A stretch of 10,146 bases of DNA from an uncultured Gardnerella sp. (GCA_947254595.1 CAMYED010000040.1:1-10146); one strand, 5' to 3'; positions 1 through 8,990 are shown, counted from the first letter of the stretch. Notes: generated by a model from the letters alone, not told the origin. Program-made: numbers and translations.

Positions 1-3000
1 TTTTAGCACCAAGATTTGCCAAAGTTGGAGCGTTTCCTAAACCAACTTCCACGTACTCTTCAACACCAAGTCCGCCGCGAGCGCGATCGGCAAACATAAG
101 AGCCTGCGTTTCAATCCAGCGAACTGGAGATGCGAACTGCCACGAAAGCAGCTCCGTAAGAAGCAGTCTACCAAGCTTCTGCTCGTCGTCAGCATAAGAC
201 TTCCAGGTTGCTTCGTCTTCCAAAGCTGCTTCAATACGCTCGGATGGCACAACGTCCAAAATCTTCTGCGCAAACTCGCGAGTAAGCTCAAACGGGCATG
301 CAACGAGGTTTGGAATGTAACGATCTACAAGCACAGAGTAGTCAATATACTTTGGCAGAAGCGAATCGAGCTTATCGCGGAATTCCGGCACGCCCTTTCG
401 AAGAATGCGAGAGTGGAACGGCACGTCAATTCCAGGCACGAGCATGAACGGCGGCTTTCCGCCGTACTCTTTCGCACGCTTAGAAGCGTCCGCTTGCAAA
501 GCTTTCAAGCCTTTAATCGTTCCAGCAATTGCGTACTGCTGGCCAGCCAAATTGTAGTTTACAATCTGCAAGAATTCGCCAGTAGCTTTAGAAATTCCTT
601 CAACGTAAGCGTTTACGCCTTCGTCGCCAACTCCAAACTGGTTTGGTCGAAGCGCGCCCATGCGATAGTTCGAGCGGCCTTTTTCGTCGCGCTCAATCAA
701 ATGATGCATTGTAGACCCGCGGTGGAACACCAATTCGAGCACAGTTTCGAGAGGAATAATTTGCGCGAAGGAGCTTAAAGCGTTGTATTCGCCAAGCGAG
801 TGGCCTGCAAAGTATGCTGGCCAAATATCACATCCGGCTTCACGCAAACGCGCGGTTTGCGCAAACGCGACTGTTGCGAGCGCAACTTGCGTAAATTGCG
901 TCAAATTAAGCAGTCCTTCAGGGTGACGATATGTTACTCCGTGAGCTGTAAGTTCCTTCGGATTATCGCGCACGACTGCGAGGATTGAGAATCCAAGCTT
1001 TTCGCGAGTAAGCTTATCTGCCCTTTCCCAAGTTTCGCGCACTGCAGGCGACTTTGCGCGCTCATCAAGCGACATTCCTTGCTTTTGAATACCCTGACCC
1101 GGGTATACGAAGGCTGCGCGTGGAGCGCGAGTAAGTGCGCTTGCTTTAGACACGATTTGCCCATCAACTCGGCACGTAACTTCCAAAGCGAGTCCGCCGC
1201 GGCGAACTTTACCAACGCGCTCAACTGTGATTTCTACTTCGTCGTCCAGCTGAACCATGCCGTACATGTTGTAGGACCAGCCGATTAGCTCGTAACGAGC
1301 GCCCTTTTCGTCCAAAGCTTGAGCCACATGCTGAGCGGTTGCAGAAAGCCACATTCCGTGCACGAGTGGTGCGGAAAGTCCGGAAATTGCGGCACCTCGC
1401 TTAGAAGTGTGGATTGGGTTGAAATCTCCGGAAGTGCGCGCGAAAGCGGTCATATCGTGAGGCGCGCGAACTACTACTCTGCGCAAAGCTCTGCGAGGAG
1501 TGTCTTCAATTTCGTATCCGTGCAAGCCTTCTGCGTCGCCATATTCAGCGGCAGGCTCCGGAAGAGCGTTGCTAAAGCTGCGTCCACGAATAGCAAAACG
1601 CTCGGTTTCGTGCGCAAGTCGCGTGCCGTCAGCTGCAGTATGCACAACGTGAATTGTTACAACGCGTCCGGAAGCAGATTCTGCGTAAGGTTCTGCCCAG
1701 CCGAGCAAATTAATTCGCTTATCAACATACTTGCGGAAATCTTCAGCATCAACATCAAGCTCAACTAAGTGATCCAAGTGAACCGCGTTAAGCAAGCCTT
1801 CAATAATCGGGTAGCCATCAACCATCACAGAGCCTAAAGCCGAGTAAATTGTTGGCCAAGCAGGGCCGACTAAAGCATCCGGCACAATGCGAGAAGCGAG
1901 AAGTCCGTCTGGCAATCTTCCAGCAGTAGCCGACTCGTGATCAATTCCAAGATTACGAGAGAAAGTATAAGAAGAATGAACCAAGCCGAATGGGAAATCT
2001 CTATACCCTTCTTCCAGCAAATCTTCCGGCAATTTCGCCAAACTGCCATCTTCTTTTACTCTTTCAACCTTTGGCATTGCGTCAAGCACATCACCCGTAA
2101 TCGCAGTATTTCCAATACCTGCGGTTGCTGCAAGCATTTCGTATACGTGCTTTGGCAGGCGCTCGCGGTCCACTACTGGAATGCTTCCAGCTTTACTTGC
2201 GTCAACAGTAAGCGGAATTACAATATCTCGAACTGCGTGCTTGCGTTTTGATGAATTTGTAGCGTTTTTAGCAGCGTTCTGATTTTCTTGATTTTCTTGA
2301 TTATCCCAGAAAGTATCAAGTTTAATATCCAAATCAAGTGAAATTACGTCGTTATTTGTAGAAGTTACAGTAATTACGTAATTTTCGTCGCCAATAGCGC
2401 TTCCATAAGCCGGATTTGCAGTTACGTGACCAACCCAAGAAATATTCGGGCAAGCGCGAACGTAAGCTTCTACATTTGCTGCTGCTGCAATTTGGCTGAA
2501 TGCAGACTGATTTGCATTATTTTTCGCGCTATTATCCGCACTTCCAGCACTTACAGCACTTTCTGCACTTTCCGCGCGATTAAGCATAGCTTTCTCAAAG
2601 CGACCAAGAATATCCGCAATCGGCTCATCCATAGTCGTAATTCCAGCTACGGAAATAGGCCCAGGAATTACGCGCACAGCGTCAGCTGAGTATCTAGAAT
2701 CTTCCGACTGCCAAAGCTGATCTTGACCCCACCAGCGAAGCAAATCGTTGTCAATAACTGGCACGAAAGGCATTGGCTTCGGGTATTCGCGCACCAAAGT
2801 TGGGAACCATGCGGCATCCATTGGCACAACGTTCATTTCGCGAGCTTGCGGCAACGCTTGCAAAAGCGCGTCTAAAGCAGCTTGCGGCTTTTCGCTAACT
2901 TGCGCACGAGTTGGCAAAATCGACGTAAATTCGCCGGAATCTTGGCTAACTAATCGCGCTTCAATTCGCTGCAACAAGTGAAGATAGCGGTCTGCATAAG

Positions 3001-5266
3001 TAGGATCCACCCACGGGTATGCCAAGTCGAGGAAACGCTGAGCAAATTGAGCGTAAGTCATGCTTTCAACGTCACCAAAATATGGTTTTGCAGTTGAGTT
3101 AAGCGCTGCAATTACTTCGTCGCGTCGAGTTTCAAGCTCTTCAGGATGCTTCATCATATGAACGAGCAACCTACCGCAGCGAGCAGAAGCGTTTTCAAGC
3201 TCATAAATATCCGCGTGCAAATGGCTTAAACCACTAGTCACACCGCCAACAACTTTTCCGGAAGGCACCCAGCGCTCACCCATTGGAGCAAACGGATCCT
3301 CGTCAAAGCCTTCAACGCTTGAAGCTTTCGGCATCACAATTCCAGGCGTTTCCACGAGCATTCGCTTTACTTCAGGGCTTGTGTGCGCCTCTTTTGCTGT
3401 CATTGCAGCCGTGCCAATCATCACAGCATCAACAGGCATATTTGGCAAACCGTATTCGCGCGCCCAATCGCCAGAAATGTAGTCGGCAGCGCGAGAAGGC
3501 GTGCCAATACCGCCGCCTGCAACAAGCACCAAATTATCGCATTCGCGCACTTGTGCGTAAGTTGTTATAAGCAAATCGTCCAAAGACTCCCACGAATGGT
3601 GGCCGCCTGCAGCACCGCCTTCAACTTGCACAATAATCGTAGCTGGCGCAACCGCTTTCGCAATTCGCACAACTTGACGAATTTGATCAACTGTTCCCGG
3701 CTTAAACGTTACGTAAGGGAATCCGTCTTTTTGCAAAGACGCTACTAATTCTTTAGCTTCGTCAAGTTCCGGAATTCCTGCAGAAATAACTACGCCGTCA
3801 ATTGGAGCGCCCGACTGCCTCTTTTTTGCTACGATTCGCTTCGAACCAAACTGCAAATTCCACAAGTAGCGGTCCATAAACATTGCGTTAAATTCAACAG
3901 TTGCGCCTTCGCGAAGCTGATTTTCCAAAGACTTCATGTGACGATCGAAAACTTCCGCAGTTACCTGACCGCCGCCGGCAAGTTCCGCCCAGTAGCCTGC
4001 ATTCGCTGCAGCCGCAACGATTTCCGGCTCAACAGTAGTTGGAGTCATGCCTGCAAGAAGCACAGGCGCTTTGCCAGTAAGCTTGCTAAATTTTGTAAGT
4101 ACTTTGCGTCCGGAAGGAGTGTTGATTACTCGAGGCGCAAAATCAGCCCAGCAGCCGGTGCGCTGTGGCTCAGAAGCCGAGTCTGCAGTTGAAAGCTCGG
4201 CGCGAGAGCGCATTGTAGCAGCTTCCACAACTCCAGCGCCCGTTCCTTGCACAAGCACTCCCGTAAGCTTTCCAAGCACTTCGCTAGGACCCATATCTAA
4301 AATCCAAAGCGAACGCGCATCGTTCTGCTCCAAAACTTCGCCAATTTGCGCAGCCCAATCAACAGGAGTTACAAGCACAGCATCAGCCAATTCGCGCGCA
4401 ACTGCAGCATTCAAACCGGCCTCATTTGCCCAAGCCTCCACCTGCTCAACTGCAGGCTGAAGCATTGGCGAGTGGAATGGCACTGTAACGTCTAAATATT
4501 CAGCAACCGGAGCAAAAACGGCACCGCCGCGAACTTTCATTTCACGCAACTTTTTCGAACGTTTCGCTTCCTTCTGCGCTTCGTTCAAAACGGCTTCCAT
4601 ATCTTCCGGGTAGCCTGCAATAACCACGTGATTGTAAGCATTTTTAACAGCAATTGACACTTCTCCGCGAGTGCGCTCTACGCGGGAAATCAAGGCTTCT
4701 GCCTGCTTTTTGGTAACTCCTTTAAGAGACAGCATTGGAGTGCGCTCACCATCTCCCGTAATTTCAAGCATGCGCGATTCGCGGTCACCGGCTGCGCCGA
4801 TTAAGTATGCGATTGCAAGAAGTTCTTCGATTTGTGGTCGCGCTTTCTGCCATGATTTTGCTTTAAGTCGCGCTTTTACAATTTCGGCTGCGATTACGCC
4901 TTGAGAGTGCCCCAAAACTGCGCAAGGCTTGTTCACTTCGAAGTTGTATCCAAGATTTGTTAAGTCGCGCACGGCACCCAGCTGAGCAAGCGTAATTCCA
5001 GGCACACTAAGAAGCGCGTTTGCAGCGTTAATATGCTTATTTTCCAGCGCGTCGAACACGTTCATATCGCCGCCGGCGTTAGCCAAAAGCTCGGCGTAAA
5101 TTGGCGCGAGCAAAGCTTTTGCGCCAGCTTCGTACTCGTGAAGCTCAGCGTTTAGCTCCTCGTCTTTGCCGAGTTCTTTAAGAGAATCAACCCACGGAGT
5201 TGACTGGCCTGCAAAAGTTAAAGCGTGCGGAGCATTAGCGAGTTGGTCGAAAAAGTAGGTTGTCAT
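1..5266 (-). CDS. fas: Type I fatty acid synthase, N-terminal part (AT-ER-DH-MPT), runs off the left edge
   Basis: This is the first 1755 codons of a giant multidomain cytosolic synthase that builds acyl chains from acetyl- and malonyl-CoA with NADPH. The frame is open from the ATG at 5266 to the window edge. Visible domains in order are as follows. The acetyltransferase has GHSQG with Ser121 and PFHS with His265. The FMN-dependent enoyl reductase has GMTPTT at 406-411, GGHHSWE around His556-His557 and GGGIGTP from 584. The hot-dog dehydratase has GDFNPIH with Asp1281 and His1286. The malonyl/palmitoyl transferase has YPGQG around Gln1391, GHSLGE with Ser1490 and PFHS with His1618. This is the actinobacterial FAS I order, so ACP, ketoreductase and ketosynthase should follow to the left. 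Family members are about 3000 residues long, so a bit over half is present. All key residues checked are intact. The start is supported by AGAAGG 7 nt upstream. Two low-complexity insertions lie near 899-910 and 985-1000. The gene follows accD in the same orientation. Confidence 0.96.
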   Translation of the reverse strand, partial: MTTYFFDQLANAPHALTFAGQSTPWVDSLKELGKDEELNAELHEYEAGAKALLAPIYAELLANAGGDMNVFDALENKHINAANALLSVPGITLAQLGAVRDLTNLGYNFEVNKPCAVLGHSQGVIAAEIVKARLKAKSWQKARPQIEELLAIAYLIGAAGDRESRMLEITGDGERTPMLSLKGVTKKQAEALISRVERTRGEVSIAVKNAYNHVVIAGYPEDMEAVLNEAQKEAKRSKKLREMKVRGGAVFAPVAEYLDVTVPFHSPMLQPAVEQVEAWANEAGLNAAVARELADAVLVTPVDWAAQIGEVLEQNDARSLWILDMGPSEVLGKLTGVLVQGTGAGVVEAATMRSRAELSTADSASEPQRTGCWADFAPRVINTPSGRKVLTKFSKLTGKAPVLLAGMTPTTVEPEIVAAAANAGYWAELAGGGQVTAEVFDRHMKSLENQLREGATVEFNAMFMDRYLWNLQFGSKRIVAKKRQSGAPIDGVVISAGIPELDEAKELVASLQKDGFPYVTFKPGTVDQIRQVVRIAKAVAPATIIVQVEGGAAGGHHSWESLDDLLITTYAQVRECDNLVLVAGGGIGTPSRAADYISGDWAREYGLPNMPVDAVMIGTAAMTAKEAHTSPEVKRMLVETPGIVMPKASSVEGFDEDPFAPMGERWVPSGKVVGGVTSGLSHLHADIYELENASARCGRLLVHMMKHPEELETRRDEVIAALNSTAKPYFGDVESMTYAQFAQRFLDLAYPWVDPTYADRYLHLLQRIEARLVSQDSGEFTSILPTRAQVSEKPQAALDALLQALPQAREMNVVPMDAAWFPTLVREYPKPMPFVPVIDNDLLRWWGQDQLWQSEDSRYSADAVRVIPGPISVAGITTMDEPIADILGRFEKAMLNRAESAESAVSAGSADNSAKNNANQSAFSQIAAAANVEAYVRACPNISWVGHVTANPAYGSAIGDENYVITVTSTNNDVISLDLDIKLDTFWDNQENQENQNAAKNATNSSKRKHAVRDIVIPLTVDASKAGSIPVVDRERLPKHVYEMLAATAGIGNTAITGDVLDAMPKVERVKEDGSLAKLPEDLLEEGYRDFPFGLVHSSYTFSRNLGIDHESATAGRLPDGLLASRIVPDALVGPAWPTIYSALGSVMVDGYPIIEGLLNAVHLDHLVELDVDAEDFRKYVDKRINLLGWAEPYAESASGRVVTIHVVHTAADGTRLAHETERFAIRGRSFSNALPEPAAEYGDAEGLHGYEIEDTPRRALRRVVVRAPHDMTAFARTSGDFNPIHTSKRGAAISGLSAPLVHGMWLSATAQHVAQALDEKGARYELIGWSYNMYGMVQLDDEVEITVERVGKVRRGGLALEVTCRVDGQIVSKASALTRAPRAAFVYPGQGIQKQGMSLDERAKSPAVRETWERADKLTREKLGFSILAVVRDNPKELTAHGVTYRHPEGLLNLTQFTQVALATVAFAQTARLREAGCDIWPAYFAGHSLGEYNALSSFAQIIPLETVLELVFHRGSTMHHLIERDEKGRSNYRMGALRPNQFGVGDEGVNAYVEGISKATGEFLQIVNYNLAGQQYAIAGTIKGLKALQADASKRAKEYGGKPPFMLVPGIDVPFHSRILRKGVPEFRDKLDSLLPKYIDYSVLVDRYIPNLVACPFELTREFAQKILDVVPSERIEAALEDEATWKSYADDEQKLGRLLLTELLSWQFASPVRWIETQALMFADRARGGLGVEEYVEVGLGNAPTLANLGAK

Positions 5267-5354
5267 AATATTTCCTTCTCGTTGATTCGTATAAGTTTTA
5301 TAAATTTTTATAAGTTTTATAAGTTTTGCGATTTCTGTAGATTTCTGCAGATTT
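5267..5354. repeat. accD-fas spacer made of short AT-rich tandem repeats
   Basis: This spacer separates the accD stop from the fas start. Near accD, three copies of a 10-bp unit (GATTTCTGTA and variants on the plus strand, 5330-5359) run into the accD stop codon. Next to them, 5290-5325 holds about four copies of a 9-10-bp unit read as AAAACTTAT on the minus strand. No GC-rich hairpin with a T-run is present, so a terminator between accD and fas is unlikely. The AT-rich block could contain a secondary fas promoter, but no clear -35/-10 pair was found. Confidence 0.65.
5274..5279 (-). promoter_or_regulatory. Ribosome binding site of fas
   Basis: AGAAGG is read on the minus strand, 7 nt before the ATG at 5266. 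It fixes the fas start at the first residue of the acetyltransferase domain. No competing in-frame start with a better site was seen. Confidence 0.75.
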
Positions 5355-6998
5355 CTACATTGGCTGATTTCCGTGATGCTTGCCAGTTCTGGAAACGCGC
5401 TTTTTACTGCGCAAAAGCTTCAACGAGCCGGCAATCATATCGCGAGTCTGCTCCGGATCAATCATTGCGTCAATCTGACCAGTTTCCAGCGAAAGATTTG
5501 CGTTCACAGTAGTCGCTTCGTATTCGTCAACCAGCTGCTTTCTAAGAGCCGCAACGTCTTTCCCGCGCTCTTTAGCTTTTTGCAAATCCTTGCGATGAAT
5601 AATATTCACAGCTCCTTGAGCACCCAAAACTGCAATCTGACTGGTTGGCCACGCGTAATTCACGTCCGCACCCATCGACTTCGAGCCCATAACGATGTAA
5701 GCTCCACCGAAAGCCTTGCGCAAAATCACCGTAACAAGCGGAACTTGCGCATTCGCGTACGCGTAAATCACCTTCGCGCCTCGGCGAATAATTCCAGCGT
5801 GCTCCTGGTCAGAACCAGGCTTGTAACCTGGAGTATCAACCAAAGTCACAACCGGCAAATTAAACGCATCGCACAATCGCACGAATCGCGCAACTTTTTC
5901 GGAAGAATTTACATCCAAAATGCCAGCGTTTACTTTCGGCTGATTTGCCACGATTCCAACAGGATGCCCCTCAATGCAAGCAAAACCAACCACTGCAGAC
6001 GCAGCGTACAATTCCTGCACTTGCACAAACTCGCCGTAATCAACTATTCTGCGAATCACATCTAGCACGTCGTAAGGCTGACGATCGTTATCCGGCACAA
6101 TACTTGCCAACTCTCGCGCAGTTTCGCGGTCCGCGCGCGTTGCAGCATAAGCAAAAGTTGGAGGATCAACTTCGCAACTAGACGGCAAGTAAGCGAGAAT
6201 TGTGCGAGCGTAGTCGATTGCGTCCGCTTCATCTTCGCCCAAATAGTGAGCGACACCGGAAGTTGCGTTATGCACAAGACCGCCGCCCAAATCATCCATG
6301 CTAATTGCCTCGCCGGTTGCAGCCTTAACAACATCCGGGCCAGTTACGAACATGTTCGAATGTTCGCGCGTCATAATAATAAAATCAGTCAACGCAGGGC
6401 AATACACAGCGCCGCCAGCGCAAGGGCCAAGAATTAGCGAGATTTGCGGAATTAAGCCGCTTGCTTCGCAAGTTTTTTTGAAAATTCGCCCGTATTGCAT
6501 AAGCGCGCTTACGCCTTCCTGAATGCGAGCGCCGCCGGAATCAATTACTGCCACAACTGGCACTCGAAGCGCAACAGCCATGTCCAAAAGATGGCAGATT
6601 TTCTCGCCTTCTGCTTTACCTAAAGTTCCGCCGCGCACAGAAAAGTCTTGAGCGTAAACTGCAACTTTTCTGCCATAAACTTCGCCAAAGCCGGTGATTA
6701 CAGCGCATCCGGCAACGTCGTTATTTATGTCACCGCCGTTAAAACGTCCGATTTCCACGAAGGAGCCGGTGTCAAAAAGCAAGTCGAGACGCTCTCTTGC
6801 AGTTGATTTTCCTTTTGCGTGCTGACGCTCTAAAGCTTTTTGTTCTGCATCTCTGGCAAGTTGCGCTGCGTGCTGAACGGCTGCTTTTCCGCGACGAGGC
6901 TGCAAGTTAGCTGCGTTCACGTTAGTCGCTTCACTGAGAGCATCACTGGAAGCAGTTTTTGCTGAAATTTTTGTTTGTTCTTGCAATAACGCGCTCAT
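5355..6998 (-). CDS. accD: Acyl-CoA carboxylase carboxyltransferase (beta) subunit
   Basis: This 547-residue protein moves the carboxyl group from carboxybiotin on AccC to an acyl-CoA, most likely acetyl-CoA, giving malonyl-CoA for the adjacent FAS. It has the two crotonase-like halves of the propionyl/acetyl-CoA carboxylase beta family. The N-terminal half carries SGGARIQEG and the oxyanion motif GPCAGGAVY (191-199). The C-terminal half carries VDTPGYKPG, the oxyanion motif RKAFGGAY (427-434) and WPTSQIAVLGAQGAVN. Length is normal for the family. The residue after GGAY is Ile435, where propionyl-CoA-preferring homologues usually have Asp. The first 35 or so residues are Ala/Ser-rich and outside the conserved domain. 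The ATG shares its A with the accC TAA stop and has AAGGAG 10 nt upstream, so the two subunits are probably translationally coupled. It is assigned as an accD-type (accB/pccB-like) subunit, not the zinc-containing E. coli type. Confidence 0.95.
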   Translation of the reverse strand: MSALLQEQTKISAKTASSDALSEATNVNAANLQPRRGKAAVQHAAQLARDAEQKALERQHAKGKSTARERLDLLFDTGSFVEIGRFNGGDINNDVAGCAVITGFGEVYGRKVAVYAQDFSVRGGTLGKAEGEKICHLLDMAVALRVPVVAVIDSGGARIQEGVSALMQYGRIFKKTCEASGLIPQISLILGPCAGGAVYCPALTDFIIMTREHSNMFVTGPDVVKAATGEAISMDDLGGGLVHNATSGVAHYLGEDEADAIDYARTILAYLPSSCEVDPPTFAYAATRADRETARELASIVPDNDRQPYDVLDVIRRIVDYGEFVQVQELYAASAVVGFACIEGHPVGIVANQPKVNAGILDVNSSEKVARFVRLCDAFNLPVVTLVDTPGYKPGSDQEHAGIIRRGAKVIYAYANAQVPLVTVILRKAFGGAYIVMGSKSMGADVNYAWPTSQIAVLGAQGAVNIIHRKDLQKAKERGKDVAALRKQLVDEYEATTVNANLSLETGQIDAMIDPEQTRDMIAGSLKLLRSKKRVSRTGKHHGNQPM

Positions 6999-7014
6999 TA
7001 TTTTTGCTCTCCTT
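6996..7014 (-). promoter_or_regulatory. accC-accD stop/start overlap with accD ribosome binding site
   Basis: On the minus strand AAGGAG (7014-7009) lies within the last codons of accC. The accC stop and accD start then overlap as TAATG (7000-6996). This arrangement is typical of translational coupling and would help keep the two carboxylase subunits in balance. It also decides the accD start. Confidence 0.8.
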
Positions 7015-8974
7015 GCGACTTTTCAGAAGATTTTTCGGAAGACTTTTCGGAAGATTTTTCGGAAGATTTTTCGGAAGATTTTGCACTTTCGGAAGATTCA
7101 GAAAATTCGGAAGACTTATCCGCGCTCTTACCTTCGCTTTTATCTCCAGCAAGATCAATAGTCACAAGCTTTGCGCCCGATTCCACGCCGTCACCAGGCC
7201 CCACAAAAATTCCAGTAACAGTACCCGCCGCCGGAGCGTAAACGTAATTTTCCATCTTCATAGACTCAAGCACCACAAGCAAATCACCCTTAGCAACCTG
7301 CTGTCCTTCAGCAACATTCACGCGCGTAATAACAGCTTGCATAGGCGCTGCGATTACGCCAGGAATCTGCTTTTGTTCTTCAGATTTGTGAGTGCTACCG
7401 CGAAGCGAACGACCGCGAAGAGGCTGCGAAGCTCTAGAAACGCTACGAACTCGCGCAGAGCCGGTCAAATTATCAACAATATCTTGCGGAATCGTAAGCT
7501 TTACGCGCTTATTATCAACCTCAATAATGAAGGATTCCATTGCAGGCTGCTTATTTTCGGAATCATCCGCAGACTTTCCAGAAACAAGCGAAGCCGGCTG
7601 CCCACCCAAAGAAGCTGCAGGAACGCGGTTCAAATACTTGCGTTCCATCCACTTAGTAGACACGTCAAAACTGTGATTTTCCGCAGTAAACTCAGGGTCG
7701 TTAAAAATCTGCTCAAAAAGTTTCGCAGGAGTTGGCACGCCCTCAATGCAAAGTTCCTTCAAAGCGCGACGCACGCGAGCAACAGCAGTTTCGCGACTTT
7801 GCGCAGTAATAATAAGCTTGCCCATCATGGAATCGAATTTTGGCGAAATATTGTCTCCAACTTCAACACCAAAATCGACGCGAATACCAGGACCGGAAGG
7901 CCACTTAATCTTCGTCAAAGTGCCAGAGCTTGGAGTCAAATTCGTAGCAGGATCTTCCGAAGTAATGCGCAACTCAAAGCTGTGTCCGCGAGGCTCCGGA
8001 TCCTTAATCAACTCGCCGCCGTCAGCAATATTGAGCTGCTCGCGCACCAAATCAAGCCCGCTAACTTCCTCACTAACCGTGTGCTCAACCTGCAATCGCG
8101 GATTAACTTCCAAGAAGTAGACTTTATGCTGAGAAGTCACCATATATTCGCACGTGCCAAGACCAACGTAATCAACAGCTTCAAATAGGTTACGAGAATA
8201 TCGGTAAAGCTGATCTTTTTCATCGTCAGTCAAGAACGGTGCCGGAGCTTCCTCAACCAGCTTTTGGTTTCGGCGCTGCACCGAGCAATCGCGCGTGGAA
8301 TATACGGTGAAATTTCCGTGAGCGTCGCGGCCGCACTGCGTTTCAACGTGGCGAGCCTTGTCAATAAAACGCTCAATAAAATATTCGTCTAAGTCGCCGC
8401 CCTGCAAAGCGTCGTGATTCATGTAAAAACCGCGCAACTCGTCGTCGTTACGAACGACTGTAATGCCGCGTCCGCCGCCGCCATCCGTGCGCTTCATCAT
8501 CACCGGATAGCCGTGCGTTTGCGCAAAAGTCAAAAGTTCTCGAATATCTTTTACCGGCTCCGAAATTCCCGGAACTGGCGGCACTTTCGCGCGCACAGCC
8601 ACGCGACGAGCCGTAATCTTATCTCCCAAATCAATAAGCGCTTCCGGACGAGGACCAATCCAAATAACGCCCGCATCATTAACTTTTTGCGCAAAAGACG
8701 CAACTTCCGAAAGGAATCCGTACCCCGGGTGCACAGCATCCGTGCCGCTTCTTTTAATAATGTCAAGAATTGCGTCCTCGTTTAAATAAGTATCGCGATA
8801 CGTGTCTCCGGAAAGTGCGTACGCTTCGTCTGCCATTTCTACAAACTGCGCATTGCGATCAGTCGGCGCGTAAATTGCAACGGTAGAAATGCCCATTTCG
8901 TGAGCCGTGCGAATTACTCGCAAGGCGATTTCACCGCGGTTTGCGATGAGAATTTTTTTGATATTCGTAACCAT
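6998..8974 (-). CDS. accC: Acyl-CoA carboxylase alpha subunit: biotin carboxylase fused to biotin carrier domain
   Basis: This 658-residue protein carboxylates its own biotin using ATP and bicarbonate, the first half-reaction of malonyl-CoA synthesis. The biotin carboxylase part (about 1-450) begins with KKILIANRGEIALR. It has HPGYGFLSE, the glycine-rich ATP-grasp loop GGGGRG (165-170) and EVNPRLQVEH (289-298). A linker of about 85 residues, including a basic Arg/Ser stretch, leads to the biotin carrier domain (about 535-608). The biotin-accepting lysine is Lys573 in ESMKM, with Ser where many homologues have Ala. After the carrier domain comes an unusual 50-residue tail rich in Ser, Glu and Lys, with five SSEK units at 633-652. 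Family members normally end soon after the carrier fold. The ATG at 8974 gives the canonical N-terminus. No Shine-Dalgarno is visible, but a TAATAT hexamer lies 10 nt upstream. It is the first gene of the accC-accD-fas unit and lies head-to-head with bioY. Confidence 0.96.
   Translation of the reverse strand: MVTNIKKILIANRGEIALRVIRTAHEMGISTVAIYAPTDRNAQFVEMADEAYALSGDTYRDTYLNEDAILDIIKRSGTDAVHPGYGFLSEVASFAQKVNDAGVIWIGPRPEALIDLGDKITARRVAVRAKVPPVPGISEPVKDIRELLTFAQTHGYPVMMKRTDGGGGRGITVVRNDDELRGFYMNHDALQGGDLDEYFIERFIDKARHVETQCGRDAHGNFTVYSTRDCSVQRRNQKLVEEAPAPFLTDDEKDQLYRYSRNLFEAVDYVGLGTCEYMVTSQHKVYFLEVNPRLQVEHTVSEEVSGLDLVREQLNIADGGELIKDPEPRGHSFELRITSEDPATNLTPSSGTLTKIKWPSGPGIRVDFGVEVGDNISPKFDSMMGKLIITAQSRETAVARVRRALKELCIEGVPTPAKLFEQIFNDPEFTAENHSFDVSTKWMERKYLNRVPAASLGGQPASLVSGKSADDSENKQPAMESFIIEVDNKRVKLTIPQDIVDNLTGSARVRSVSRASQPLRGRSLRGSTHKSEEQKQIPGVIAAPMQAVITRVNVAEGQQVAKGDLLVVLESMKMENYVYAPAAGTVTGIFVGPGDGVESGAKLVTIDLAGDKSEGKSADKSSEFSESSESAKSSEKSSEKSSEKSSEKSSEKSQGEQK
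7019..7078. repeat. Five tandem 12-bp repeats in the 3' end of accC
   Basis: Five consecutive 12-bp units (plus-strand form TTTTTCGGAAGA, with C/T change in the first base and one further G-to-A change) encode five SSEK units near the AccC C-terminus. The unit is a multiple of three, so gain or loss would change tail length by four residues without a frameshift. Related imperfect units continue to about 7110. The array ends 5 nt upstream of the AAGGAG that serves accD. Confidence 0.95.
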
Positions 8975-8984
8975 ACGTTACAAG

Positions 8985-8990
8985 ATATTA
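8985..8990 (-). promoter_or_regulatory. Candidate -10 element of the accC-accD-fas unit
   Basis: TAATAT on the minus strand is separated from the accC ATG by 10 nt. Transcription would start within a few bases of the ATG, or on it. Together with the lack of a Shine-Dalgarno this suggests a leaderless or nearly leaderless mRNA, a common mode in actinobacteria. The -35 region at 16-18 bp spacing (around 9007-9014) does not resemble TTGACA, so the call is tentative. Confidence 0.4.

Noticed and set aside
413..4904. Many plus-strand open frames of 60-150 codons across the left half
   Set aside because: They are antisense to the continuous fas frame, have no recognisable domains or ribosome binding sites, and follow its codon bias.
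6959..8188. Long plus-strand open frame (409 codons) antisense to accC
   Set aside because: Its protein is a Arg/Ser/Asn-rich product with no domain, and it lies wholly across accC and the start of accD, whose motifs are intact. It is a shadow frame.
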